DNA from: JBJXGV01 sp046160485
GTDB lineage: Bacteria > Orphanbacterota > Orphanbacteria > JBJXGV01
Reading direction: 5' to 3'
Length of the DNA: 29,560 bases
NCBI GenBank assembly: GCA_046160485.1
Contig: JBJXGV010000031.1
Coordinates: forward strand, 1-29,560
Shown: piece by piece, positions 1 through 8,093 of the stretch
Layout of the letters: each line of letters starts with the position of its first letter
Position numbering within the stretch: the stretch's first letter is position 1
Made by a program: the position numbers and the translations under genes
The notes under the pieces: generated by a model
Seen by the model: the letters and a program-made list of their open reading frames with translations, nothing else
Told to the model about the DNA's origin: nothing
Databases searched by the model: none

Positions 1-119
1 CCGAAAAACGCGCGCATGACAGCCCCGTGCGGGCACGCTCTGGACCTGCCCTCGACCGGAGACACTCCCCTCCGACCAACGCACTCTTCCGGTAACGCGA
101 CCAACTGGATGTGATGGTA

Positions 120-3100
120 CTAGCGCAGAAGCGTCAGCTTGCGCGACAGCGACGCGGCGCCCGTGTCGTAGCGTAGGACGTAGATTCCAGACGCGGCGGG
201 CGACCCGGAGTCGTCGTCGCCCTCCCAAACCGTTTCGTGGCGGCCGGGCGGAAGGAAGCCTCGATGCCAGCGGCGCACGAGGCGCCCTTCCGGCGAATAC
301 AACTCGAGTAGAACGCGCGCACCGGGAACGGGTACGTCGTAGCGAATCGTCGTGCGAGGATTGAATGGATTCGGTGCGTTTCCGTAGAGCATCGCGACGC
401 GCGGAAGCGCGGAGCCCGAGCCCGGCTCCGCCGGCGCGAGCCAGAAGAGGCCGCCGCCGTCGCTCGGCGCGGTCACCATGCCGCCGAGGGCGACGCTCGG
501 CAGCGCGCGCCACGCGCCCGGTTCCGCGCGATAGATCTGCCACGGCGCACCGCCCGCGGCGGACGCGGCCATATCGTCCGGCGCACGAAGGCTGACCTCG
601 ATCGGCATGGCGTTTCCGGGGAGGAGCGCGACCCGATAGCCCGACGGGGCGGCGCCCGCGGGTAGCGGCGCCTCTCCCGGGCTCATCGCCACGTCCGACG
701 CGGAATAGGGCATCGCAATGACGCGCGCGTCGCCCGCGAACGCACCCGGCGCGACCGAGATTCGCAGCTGCCCGTTCCCCGCTGAGATCGTTCCGCCGAA
801 CGCGCCGCGCAGAAGTTCGAGAACGATCGTCTTGACGCTGAGGCCCTCGTTGGCCGCGCGATCGATGCCGGTGATCGTCAGCTCGCCGGTGCCGAGGCGA
901 TCGAGCAATAGGCTCGACTGGTAAACACGCTCGTCGACATCGATGAGGTTCACCGCGAGGCCGACGTCGACGTCCTCGATGCGGTAGTTGATGATCGGGT
1001 CCTCTGAAATCGGCTCCGATGGAATGACGAAGAGATCCGCGTAGGCCGTGATGAACGGATTCGGGACGAACCCGATAAAGAACGACGGCGCTGTCGTGTC
1101 CGATAGGACGACGTCCGGTTCGTAAGCGAGCAGCGCGTGCGTGTCGGAAACCAACACGTGGCCCGGCAGCGACGCGACCTCGCGCACGAATCCCGGCGTG
1201 TCCGCCGACGTGAGCCGCGGCGGATCGATCTCGCTTAAGAGGAGGTTGTTCACCGCGAGACCGTCGGACCCGTTTCCGAGGATCAGAAGGTCGCCGGCGA
1301 CCGCGACCGCCTCGGTGTTCCCCGAGTCGATCACGCGCTGCACGAACGCGATGTTCGCCGGGTCGGACGTTTCGAGCACTTTCACGCCGTCGCCGCCGAC
1401 AGCCAGGTAGAGGAACGGTCCCGAGATCGCCGCGTCGAGGTACTGCGTTTCGGTCGGATCGTAGTAGGCGCCGAGGTATTGAGGATTCACGCCGGTGGCG
1501 CCGAGGCTCCAGGCCGTCACGAGCGGCGGGCGGTTCTGCGCGGGATTGTTGCTCACCACGCCGCGATAAACGATGAAGAGCGTGTTGCCGCGCACGAGAA
1601 GCGTGCGAATCGGTCCCGCCTCCGAGACGCCCGACTGGCCGTGGCCCGAAAACGTCGTGACGAGTTGCGGCGACGTCGGAACACTGATGTTGATGACACT
1701 CACCGCGGGGCCCGCGCCCACGAGGACGCTCGAGCTGAACGGTACGATCGAGTTCGCGGGAGGGCCGACGAATCGCACGCCCGTGTCGCTGCGGACTCGG
1801 ATGAGATCGCCGAAGACATTGACGTCGAAAAGACGCAGCGAGTCGGCGACGACCGTCGCGATGCGAGACTTCCCGCCGACGAAGGTCAGCGCGCGCACGC
1901 GCCCCCCCGTCGCGAACGTGTCGCGCGTCTGCAAGCGGCCGTTTCGATCCAAGAGAAGCGAATGAAGCACCTGCTGGTTGTCCGCGGCGACGATCGTCGA
2001 ATCCGCGACGACGGTCAGGAGGATTTCTCCGGGGACGTCGAATGCACCGCGGAGCACGATACTCGTCGCCGAAAAGTTCACGAATGTCTCGATCCCCTCG
2101 CTCCCCTCGGCGACGTACGTCGCCTCCGGACCGATCGCGATCTGCAGCGGGACTCCGGCGGTCCGTGATTCTCCGGCTGCCGCAAGCGTGTTTCCGTTCT
2201 GAACGACGAATCGCCGGGTCCCCGCCTCGTCGGGATTCCCGACGAGAACGAGGTCGCCGCGAAGTGCGAGCGCGCCGCCGGGGGCGCCGTCGACCGCGAT
2301 CGTGTCGAGCGCGACCGGCGCTCGGGGTGCTGAGATATCGAAAAGCGTCAACCGCAGCGACGCCTCCGCGCCGTGCAGAACCACCATGCGCTCGGCCGCG
2401 CGGTCGACGGCGAAATCGATCGATCCGGAAAACGGAATCGTGGCAACCGGCGCGGGCGCCCCGAGTGCGTTGATATCGATGATGTGGAGCGCGACGGGGA
2501 ACCGGGCCGCGGAGTAGACGAGACGGTCAGCGGCAAGCTCGGCGCGGTACGATCCGAACGTCGGCGGCGGATCATAGTTCGTGACGATATACGGCGCGTC
2601 CGGCGCCGCCACGCTCGCCACGCGGAGCCCGGCCGCGCCGCCGGCGAATAGAAGCAGCGAGTCCTGAAGCTGCATGTTGAAGATCAAACCGCTGAATCGC
2701 GCCAGGCCGCGCGTCGTAATACCGCCGGAGCCGACGACACCGGTAAAGACGCGCGCGCCCTGGCCTTCGTCGGCGAGGACGATCAGCGTGTCGCGCGCAA
2801 CGACGCCGTTGAAGAAACGGCGCGCGAAGAGGAGGCGGCGATCCGTGAGCACCGGCCCCGCCCTCGTCGAAAAACGGAACAGTCCCGAGTCCGGCTCGGT
2901 GGCGTAGAGATAATCGCCGTCGAGCGCGAGCGTGCTCAGTACGCCGAGATTCTCCTGCACGTCTGTGGGCGACGACTCCGATCCGACAAACACGGAGTAC
3001 GACTCGAACCCTGACCCGGAACGCGAAACGATCAGGTCTTCGTCTCGGAACGAGAGGCTCCCCACCGCATCGCCGTCGAAGCGATCGATCGCAAGGAGCG

Positions 3101-4019
3101 GCGCCTCCGGCTGCGACGCCTCGTAGACCGCGAATCCGCTGTCTGTCGCGACGGCGACGAGATCCGCCGTGACGGCGAGATCGTTGGCGCGCCCTCGAAA
3201 CGGCGTTCGTGCTCCCTCGACAAATCCCCCGGACTCGCGCGCGACGTGCGGAATCAATAGGCCATTGGCGGTGGCGGTGTATATCACGTCGTCGTTTCCG
3301 GACGCAGCGACGACGATTCCGCTCGCGAGGAGCGTGTCCGAGCGCACCGGAGCGCGGTTCGGGCCGAGTGTCACCGCGACCGCGCCGCCCTCGCCGAAGA
3401 CGAGGAGCCGGCTGCCGGCAAATACGACCTCACCCGAGTTCACCGGCACGGGCCAGTCCGAGATGAGTCGCGTCTCGTCGCCCGCGCCGAGGAGGAACGT
3501 GAGAAGACTGCCGCCCTCCGTCGCATAGACCAAGCTATCGACGCCGGTGGCGCCCCCGATCGACGAGACGAGCGGCTCAATCTCGACCGCGACCGCGAGG
3601 TCACCGGCGGCGAACGGATTGACGACCGCGACACCTCCGGTCCCCGTGGTTATGTAAGCCTTCTGGTCGCTAAACGTGAACGCGGTCACGGTCGTGTCGG
3701 GAGAAATCATGAACTCGCGAATCGCGAACGGGACGCGATCACGGATCTGCACGATCAGGAATCCCTCCGCGACGCCGCAAAACGCGTTGTTTCCGACAAC
3801 CTCGAAATCGATGATGTCGGAGTAGAGCGCGGAAGCCGCCAGCTTCAGCCCCGACTCTTGGGCCAGAGCGGGCGGAGCGGCGATCGGCGACACCGACATG
3901 AGCGACGCTGCGAGCGCAATCGCGAAGCCGGGCCAGCGGAAAGCGCGAACGGTGCGCAAGAGGCGGGGCACGCGCGCCCGCTCGTCGCGTCGCATGGGTG
4001 ACGGGTACGGGGCGTTCAC
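120..4019 (-). CDS. Large secreted beta-propeller (LVIVD-like) protein with FlgD-like/T9SS-type C-terminal tail
   Basis: The 1299-residue protein is predicted to be exported and attached to or released from the cell surface. Residues 9-53 look like a signal peptide: arginine-rich start, hydrophobic stretch 31-47 and an ALA-Q cleavage site. Residues 60-960 are repeated beta-strand units with recurring Asp/Gly turns of the kind found in LVIVD-type propellers. Residues 975-1070 look like an Ig-like domain and 1075-1140 like a ZU5-like module (inferred). Residues 1211-1299 match the FlgD-like/Por-type tail: an N-A-P-N-P-F-N-P motif, a W-E-G-D-D-D-S-G core and G-I-Y-V-L-R-Y before the basic end. 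The GTG start at 4019 overlaps the stop of the upstream lipoprotein gene (TAGTG). An ATG at 3995 is an alternative start that keeps the signal peptide. The ligand and function are unknown. Secretion through a type IX system is inferred from the tail only. Confidence 0.85.
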   Translation of the reverse strand: MNAPYPSPMRRDERARVPRLLRTVRAFRWPGFAIALAASLMSVSPIAAPPALAQESGLKLAASALYSDIIDFEVVGNNAFCGVAEGFLIVQIRDRVPFAIREFMISPDTTVTAFTFSDQKAYITTGTGGVAVVNPFAAGDLAVAVEIEPLVSSIGGATGVDSLVYATEGGSLLTFLLGAGDETRLISDWPVPVNSGEVVFAGSRLLVFGEGGAVAVTLGPNRAPVRSDTLLASGIVVAASGNDDVIYTATANGLLIPHVARESGGFVEGARTPFRGRANDLAVTADLVAVATDSGFAVYEASQPEAPLLAIDRFDGDAVGSLSFRDEDLIVSRSGSGFESYSVFVGSESSPTDVQENLGVLSTLALDGDYLYATEPDSGLFRFSTRAGPVLTDRRLLFARRFFNGVVARDTLIVLADEGQGARVFTGVVGSGGITTRGLARFSGLIFNMQLQDSLLLFAGGAAGLRVASVAAPDAPYIVTNYDPPPTFGSYRAELAADRLVYSAARFPVALHIIDINALGAPAPVATIPFSGSIDFAVDRAAERMVVLHGAEASLRLTLFDISAPRAPVALDTIAVDGAPGGALALRGDLVLVGNPDEAGTRRFVVQNGNTLAAAGESRTAGVPLQIAIGPEATYVAEGSEGIETFVNFSATSIVLRGAFDVPGEILLTVVADSTIVAADNQQVLHSLLLDRNGRLQTRDTFATGGRVRALTFVGGKSRIATVVADSLRLFDVNVFGDLIRVRSDTGVRFVGPPANSIVPFSSSVLVGAGPAVSVINISVPTSPQLVTTFSGHGQSGVSEAGPIRTLLVRGNTLFIVYRGVVSNNPAQNRPPLVTAWSLGATGVNPQYLGAYYDPTETQYLDAAISGPFLYLAVGGDGVKVLETSDPANIAFVQRVIDSGNTEAVAVAGDLLILGNGSDGLAVNNLLLSEIDPPRLTSADTPGFVREVASLPGHVLVSDTHALLAYEPDVVLSDTTAPSFFIGFVPNPFITAYADLFVIPSEPISEDPIINYRIEDVDVGLAVNLIDVDERVYQSSLLLDRLGTGELTITGIDRAANEGLSVKTIVLELLRGAFGGTISAGNGQLRISVAPGAFAGDARVIAMPYSASDVAMSPGEAPLPAGAAPSGYRVALLPGNAMPIEVSLRAPDDMAASAAGGAPWQIYRAEPGAWRALPSVALGGMVTAPSDGGGLFWLAPAEPGSGSALPRVAMLYGNAPNPFNPRTTIRYDVPVPGARVLLELYSPEGRLVRRWHRGFLPPGRHETVWEGDDDSGSPAASGIYVLRYDTGAASLSRKLTLLR

Positions 4020-4627
4020 TACCCGGTCTCGGCGAGGGACTCGATGAGTTGAAGCAATTCCGTGACGTACTCGCGGCTTCCCGGACTGAGCGTGTTGTCC
4101 GGAACCAGAAGGTCGATCTGATCCTGCGCCGCAATGTAGTCCTGGTTGCGGAAGTAAATCCCCGCAAGGAGCAGTCTAAGGTTTCGCGTCGTGATGAGCG
4201 GGTTGTGCACGAACTGAAAATCGGGACCGCCCTTGTCGATGGCGATCAGGGCCATGCCGATCGCGGAGACGTCGTCACGCACGGCCGCCAAGCAGTAGGC
4301 GTTGCCCGCGAACGCCGCAACGAGGCTCGTGTCGAGATCGATCGCCGTCTGAAATTCGATCGACGCCTCGCTGACGAGACCTTGCTCGATGTGGAGATAG
4401 CCGAGCCCCATGTAGGCCTCGGCGAACGACGAGTCGAGATCGATGGCCTGGAAGAAGAAGCCGACCTGCCCCCACTGGCCGCCCTCGTACGCGCCCCAGC
4501 CGCGCGCGGTCAGACACGGCGCGTCGCACGACGGGGCATCCGGCGGCAACTGGATGACCTGCGCGCAACCGAACACGGCAACCAGGAACAACACCGAAAA
4601 CAGGACACGGAGTATTGGCGATCGCAT
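4019..4627 (-). CDS. Outer-membrane-type lipoprotein with TPR-like repeats
   Basis: This 202-residue protein starts with a lipoprotein signal peptide: MRSP, a hydrophobic stretch and a V-F-G-C lipobox with the lipidated cysteine at residue 21. Residues 45-150 form helical pairs of TPR type, seen in repeated patterns such as A-Y-M-G-L-G-Y-L-H and A-I-D-L-D at about 34-residue spacing. The protein is probably an adaptor on the inner face of the outer membrane. I chose the ATG at 4627 because the signal peptide begins there. A GTG at 4669 is in frame, but it would place coding sequence over a likely -10 element. The stop codon shares one base with the start of the large propeller protein gene, so the two are probably co-translated. 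A role in export or anchoring of that protein is inference. Confidence 0.8.
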   Translation of the reverse strand: MRSPILRVLFSVLFLVAVFGCAQVIQLPPDAPSCDAPCLTARGWGAYEGGQWGQVGFFFQAIDLDSSFAEAYMGLGYLHIEQGLVSEASIEFQTAIDLDTSLVAAFAGNAYCLAAVRDDVSAIGMALIAIDKGGPDFQFVHNPLITTRNLRLLLAGIYFRNQDYIAAQDQIDLLVPDNTLSPGSREYVTELLQLIESLAETG

Positions 4628-4659
4628 CAGCTCGGCTCTCGAGAGGGGAAACAGTCCGG

Positions 4660-4668
4660 ATACTACCA
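4660..4668 (-). promoter_or_regulatory. Extended -10 element for the lipoprotein/propeller gene pair
   Basis: The minus strand reads TGGTAGTAT, an extended -10 (TGn) followed by TAGTAT, which matches TATAAT at four of six bases. No good -35 lies 16-18 bases upstream, which fits an extended -10 promoter. It sits 33 bases before the ATG at 4627 and downstream of the terminator of the preceding gene, where a new promoter is expected. Confidence 0.45.
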
Positions 4669-4772
4669 CGCGCTCGCCGCATCGGCACGCGGGGCAGCCA
4701 CGCAGCGGTAATCATCTATTAGGACGTAACGGCCGGCGCGCCGCGAGGCTTGAGCGAACCGGGAAGAAACGG

Positions 4773-4804
4773 GAATCCCCGGGGTCGGCTGACCCCGGGG
4801 ATTC
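4773..4804 (-). terminator. Strong hairpin terminator after the outer-membrane protein gene
   Basis: A perfect 14-bp inverted repeat (GAATCCCCGGGGTC / GACCCCGGGGATTC) with a four-base loop lies 26 bases past the stop of the outer-membrane protein gene. On the minus strand it is followed by CCGTTTCTTCC, a modest pyrimidine-rich tail rather than a full U-run. The stem is strong enough to act as a terminator or 3' end stabiliser. It separates the barrel protein gene from the lipoprotein gene. Confidence 0.75.
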
Positions 4805-4830
4805 CGCACGAACGAAAAGCGAACGCGATT

Positions 4831-6015
4831 CTAGAGAGCCCAGTCGAGCGTGACGAAGTTCGCAACGCCTGGGGTCCCGCCGCCGACGAAGTTCGGACCG
4901 GCGGTGAGGAGACCGTTGTTCACGACCATGTCCATCGTGAGCCTGCCCCAGTGAAGTCCGGCGCCGAGCGTGGTGGAGACGCCGCTGCCGTTGCTGCCGC
5001 CCGTGAGGGAGTTGTCGCCATCCGAACGCCAGTTCCACGAGTGCGTGACGCTACCGCGAACCGTCAGCCACGACGCGACATCAAGCTCTGCGCCCGCCGT
5101 CGCCTTCGGAAGCTGGATCGTCGTGGTGCGATCCTCGACGCCCTCTTCCTTGCCCGACGTAAGACCGACGCCGAGCGCGAGAAGATAGGTCAGGTCGTCG
5201 GATCCGCCGCCCATCGCCTCGCCGCCAGCCTTCGTGAAGTTAAGAAGGTTCGCGTCGACCGTGAACGCCGTGCGGCCGTCGACCGAGTCCGAGTCCGAGA
5301 ACTTCAGATCCTTGAAGAACGCACCGCCCGCGACGAGGTGATTAAAGAACGCAAGCTCCATCGGGTGACGGAGGTTCGCGCCGAAACCGAACGCGTTCGG
5401 GTTTTGCTCATCGCCGTCGAGTTCGCCGAAGCGGCTCATGAAGAAGTTCGCCGCGACCTCGGTGCCGCTCGCGAGATTCTTGCCGAGAACGACATCGAAC
5501 ATCATGTTGCTCTTCGTCTCGGAATCGAGCGGATCCGTGGTCTCGTCATCCAAGAACTCTTCGCTCGACATACCGAACGCGCCCGTGAAGCCCCAGCTCT
5601 CGTTGCCCCAGAAGAGGTCGACGATCGAGGATGCCGGCGTCACCTGGCTGTGCGCAGCCTTCTCCGCGCCGAACTGATCGAAGCGCGGCTGCGAGTAAAG
5701 CTGATGCTTGCGCGCCGCGTGCGGACGATCGACGAACCAGCCGATCGTGCCGTTGACGCGCTCGTGCTCCATCGTGAAACCGCCCCAGCTTCCGCGCTCT
5801 TCGCGAGAGCTCGACGACGTGTTCGGATCGACGTTCTCGAACGTAATGCGCTGGTGCTCGTGAATGCGCCCCGGAAAATCTTCGGTGGTCCTGCTGTCAT
5901 CCGGGAGAAAACGCGCGTCGCCGCTGGCAAGCGCCGACGTACGAGCCGTATTCGCACTCGCCATCGCCGGAATCACCAGAGCCAGAAGCGCCCCTGCTAC
6001 GATCAGCTTACGCAT
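4831..6015 (-). CDS. Putative outer-membrane beta-barrel protein
   Basis: This 394-residue protein has a clear signal peptide (MRKLIVAGALLALVIPAMASA, cleavage near residue 21) followed by alternating hydrophobic/polar strands with turns rich in Gly, Asp and Asn. That is the pattern of an outer-membrane barrel. The last strand ends T-L-D-W-A-L. I did not recognise a named family. It resembles uncharacterised porin-like or transporter-like barrels. I chose the ATG at 6015 because GAGGAGG lies 8 bases upstream and the signal peptide starts there. The frame stays open to 6381, but that stretch covers the promoter and leader. The gene forms its own transcription unit, with a sigma70-like promoter, a leader of about 300 nt and a strong terminator. 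Confidence 0.75.
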   Translation of the reverse strand: MRKLIVAGALLALVIPAMASANTARTSALASGDARFLPDDSRTTEDFPGRIHEHQRITFENVDPNTSSSSREERGSWGGFTMEHERVNGTIGWFVDRPHAARKHQLYSQPRFDQFGAEKAAHSQVTPASSIVDLFWGNESWGFTGAFGMSSEEFLDDETTDPLDSETKSNMMFDVVLGKNLASGTEVAANFFMSRFGELDGDEQNPNAFGFGANLRHPMELAFFNHLVAGGAFFKDLKFSDSDSVDGRTAFTVDANLLNFTKAGGEAMGGGSDDLTYLLALGVGLTSGKEEGVEDRTTTIQLPKATAGAELDVASWLTVRGSVTHSWNWRSDGDNSLTGGSNGSGVSTTLGAGLHWGRLTMDMVVNNGLLTAGPNFVGGGTPGVANFVTLDWAL

Positions 6016-6041
6016 TGATACCCTCCTCGCGTGTGAAGTTT

Positions 6042-6239
6042 GCGGGCCGGCCCGCCGGAAGCCGACCCGCTTTCGGTCGGCCGGCACTCGCCGTCCACCC
6101 AGATCCCCAACTGCAACTATTGCCTGGCGAGCTGAATTGAATGCTCTCGCCGTTGATTCCTTTCCGTTACGCAACCACCCGGGCGGCTGTCCTTGCTCAC
6201 CTCCTTTCGAAGAGTCGAGGAGCCTTCCCCGCGGTGAGC
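6042..6239 (-). promoter_or_regulatory. Structured 5' leader of the outer-membrane protein gene, no known riboswitch recognised
   Basis: Between the promoter at 6323-6351 and the start codon at 6015 lies a leader of about 300 nt. It contains several inverted repeats: GCTCAC 6195-6200 with GTGAGC 6234-6239, enclosing CTCCT 6201-6205 with AGGAG 6218-6222; GGCGAG 6126-6131 with CTCGCC 6146-6151; GCCGACC 6061-6067 with GGTCGGC 6075-6081; and the palindrome GGGCCGGCCC at 6044-6053, close to the ribosome binding site. On the minus strand a perfect Shine-Dalgarno-like AAGGAGGTGA lies inside the first hairpin, but no start codon follows at a usable distance. I compared it from memory with common riboswitch cores (TPP, FMN, SAM, cobalamin, glycine, c-di-GMP) and saw no match. 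A regulatory role is inference. Confidence 0.4.
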
Positions 6240-6322
6240 GACCTAAAAAAGTACCGTCGCCGCGCAGGCCCGAGCTTCGCGATCGCCTCCCAAAGGTCTC
6301 CACCCAAATAAAAACTCCGCGA

Positions 6323-6351
6323 AAACTAAGGGCAGATATGGGAACTGTCAA
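6323..6351 (-). promoter_or_regulatory. Sigma70-type promoter of the outer-membrane protein gene
   Basis: The minus strand shows a perfect -35 TTGACA (6351-6346), a 17-base spacer and a weaker -10 TAGTTT (6328-6323). Transcription would start near 6316. This lies in an AT-richer island of the 465-base gap (6016-6480) between yraN and the barrel protein gene. The part from 6352 to 6480 holds no other feature I could support. Confidence 0.6.
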
Positions 6352-6480
6352 CATTATTTTTTGCGTCGTTTTTCGGGGCACGGCCGAACCCGCGTCGTTC
6401 CGAAATGGCAGTTTTGTAAACGGTTAGGGATGGGGAGCGCGCGACGCGCCACATCGGCAAGCAGAGAGCAAGGAGGCTGT

Positions 6481-6867
6481 TTAACGCCGCCCGCGCGAGG
6501 GGCCGCCGTCAACGAACGCGTTTCGGATGTGCTCGATTTCCGGGACGCCATCCGCGCCGAATTGAATGGAGACGACGTCGAACCGGCACGGCAGAGTGCC
6601 GCAGCGGCGCTCATGAACGAACGCCCTGGCGCAGAGCGCGATCGCGGCGCGTTTCCGCGCGTCGACCGCCTCGGCGGGCGAGCCGTAGCCGCGCGACCGC
6701 CGTAGCTTCACCTCGATGAATACGAGGAAGCCTTCGCCGGTTGCCACCAGATCGATTTCCTTTCGGCGAAACCGGTAATTGGCGGCGACGATATCGAACC
6801 CGTGTTGCCGGAGGTAATCGCGGGCGAGGTTCTCGCCCTGGTCCCCGATCGACTTGGTGCTTTCCAC
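6481..6867 (-). CDS. yraN: UPF0102/YraN family nuclease-fold protein
   Basis: This 128-residue protein belongs to the YraN (UPF0102) family, which has an endonuclease-like fold but no settled function. Near the N-terminus it carries the G-x-x-G-E-x-x-A helix (residues 8-15) and then the core motif E-I-D-L-V (37-41) with I-E-V-K (51-54). These are the acidic and lysine positions expected of a PD-(D/E)XK-type site. The length is normal for the family. It starts with GTG and lies 81 bases downstream of rnhB, a pairing common in many bacteria. It is probably the last gene of the ffh-to-yraN run. Confidence 0.9.
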   Translation of the reverse strand: MESTKSIGDQGENLARDYLRQHGFDIVAANYRFRRKEIDLVATGEGFLVFIEVKLRRSRGYGSPAEAVDARKRAAIALCARAFVHERRCGTLPCRFDVVSIQFGADGVPEIEHIRNAFVDGGPSRGRR

Positions 6868-6948
6868 GAGGTCCCCGGCGGTTCGGCGGTTGTGTGATGC
6901 GCGCGGCAGCGCGGCGACTCGGAGGCGCTCCGCGGTTCGGCGCCGCCG

Positions 6949-7626
6949 CTAGGCCCGCGAATCGCCGAGCAGCCGGAACGAGAGGCGATGAATTGGCGAC
7001 GACCCGAGCCGCCGAATCGCGTCGCGATGCTCGGAGGTCGGATACCCCTTGTGCGATGCAAATCCGTAGCCAGGGTACTCGCGGTCGAAAACGCCCATCA
7101 GCACATCGCGCGTGACCTTTGCCACGATCGAGGCCGCGGCAATCGAAAGCGACTGACGGTCGCCGCCGATGACAGCGTGCGTTTGCATCGGAACGCGCGG
7201 GAGATCGCGCCCGTCGACGAGCAAGAGGTCGATCGGCGCGCCGAGCCGCGCGGCCGCCCGCGCCATCGCCAGATGGGTCGCGCGAAGAATATTGATGCGG
7301 TCGATTACGCGGTGCGATGCGACGCCCACGCCGACGGCACGTGCCTCGCGGAAGATCAGAGGAAAGAGACGCACGCGCTGCGCGGGTGAGAGGAGCTTGG
7401 AATCAGCGACACCGGGTAGGCGCGAGCCGTCGTGAAGCAGGACAGCGGCGGCGACAACGGGTCCGGCAAGCGGTCCGCGTCCGGCTTCATCGACACCGGC
7501 CACCGATCTGTAACCGAGTTCCTGGAAACGACGCTCGATCTCTAGCGAGGGCAGGCGCGACGCGATCGAAACGCCCGGCGCGGAGTGGGAGTCGACTCGC
7601 TCCGGCGCCGCCGGCCGAGCGGGCAT
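6949..7626 (-). CDS. rnhB: Ribonuclease HII
   Basis: RNase HII cuts RNA in RNA-DNA hybrids and at single ribonucleotides misincorporated in DNA. The 225-residue protein has the hallmark V-D-E-A-G-R-G-P-L-A-G-P-V (residues 45-57, with catalytic Asp46 and Glu47), D-S-K-L-L (75-79), V-D-G at 137-139 with the third acidic residue, and A-S-I-V-A-K-V-T-R-D (165-174) with the fourth. The G-F-A-S-H-K-G-Y motif near the C-terminus is also present. About 25 residues precede the conserved core, slightly longer than usual. Its ATG lies 18 bases after the rplS stop, so the two are probably co-transcribed. Confidence 0.96.
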   Translation of the reverse strand: MPARPAAPERVDSHSAPGVSIASRLPSLEIERRFQELGYRSVAGVDEAGRGPLAGPVVAAAVLLHDGSRLPGVADSKLLSPAQRVRLFPLIFREARAVGVGVASHRVIDRINILRATHLAMARAAARLGAPIDLLLVDGRDLPRVPMQTHAVIGGDRQSLSIAAASIVAKVTRDVLMGVFDREYPGYGFASHKGYPTSEHRDAIRRLGSSPIHRLSFRLLGDSRA

Positions 7627-7644
7627 GAGAAGGATCTCTGCCCG

Positions 7645-8016
7645 CTACTCGCCAGCCTGCGGAATAATGATCGCGCGCCGCTTCTCGCGAACGCGAACAC
7701 CCTTCCCCGTCTTTTCGCGGAGGTAGTAAAGCTTCGCGCGGCGAACCTCGCCATGCCGCACGACCTCGAGCGACGAAATGCTCGGAGAGTGCACCGGGAA
7801 GATGCGCTCGACGCCGATGCCGCCGGAGATCTTGCGGACCGTAAACGTCGCGCCTCCGCGGGTTCCCTTTCGCCGTATCACGACGCCCTGAAAGAGCTGA
7901 ACGCGCTCCTTCTCGCCTTCGATAACGCGGACATTCACGCGGACCGTGTCACCAACGCTGAACTCGGGGATATCGGTACGAAGCGGGATCGAACGCAATG
8001 CGTTTGTGAGTTCCAT
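7645..8016 (-). CDS. rplS: 50S ribosomal protein L19
   Basis: L19 sits at the interface of the 30S and 50S subunits. The 123-residue product carries the family signatures G-D-T-V-R-V near residue 22, Q-L-F-Q-G-V-V-I-R-R-K, a V-E-R-I-F-P-V-H-S-P stretch and the basic V-R-R-A-K-L-Y-Y-L-R region. I chose the ATG at 8016 over the GTG at 8025 because GGGAGG is well spaced for the ATG and runs into the GTG. It follows trmD after 77 bases that contain a TATAAT element, so it may have its own promoter. Confidence 0.96.
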   Translation of the reverse strand: MELTNALRSIPLRTDIPEFSVGDTVRVNVRVIEGEKERVQLFQGVVIRRKGTRGGATFTVRKISGGIGVERIFPVHSPSISSLEVVRHGEVRRAKLYYLREKTGKGVRVREKRRAIIIPQAGE

Positions 8017-8056
8017 CGACTTCACCTCCCTTCTGGTTCTAAACGAGTCTTACTTC

Positions 8057-8062
8057 ATTATA
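8057..8062 (-). promoter_or_regulatory. Possible -10 element before rplS
   Basis: A perfect TATAAT occurs on the minus strand in the 77-base gap between trmD and rplS, 40 bases before the rplS start codon. The sequence 16-18 bases upstream does not resemble TTGACA, so the promoter call rests on the -10 alone. Confidence 0.35.
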
Positions 8063-8093
8063 TGGATTCTGCGAAGCGTTCTCGTCGATCGCC

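Noticed and set aside
1..17. ATG at 17-15 on the minus strand as the start of a further gene to the left
   Set aside because: Only five codons are in the window and the ribosome binding site is weak, so there is nothing to support it.
6245..6300. Run of six T on the minus strand (6250-6245) in the leader as a terminator
   Set aside because: The sequence before it forms only four-base stems, too weak for an intrinsic terminator as far as I can see.
6016..6381. Upstream in-frame extension of the outer-membrane protein
   Set aside because: It covers the promoter and leader, and the signal peptide with a good ribosome binding site begins at 6015.
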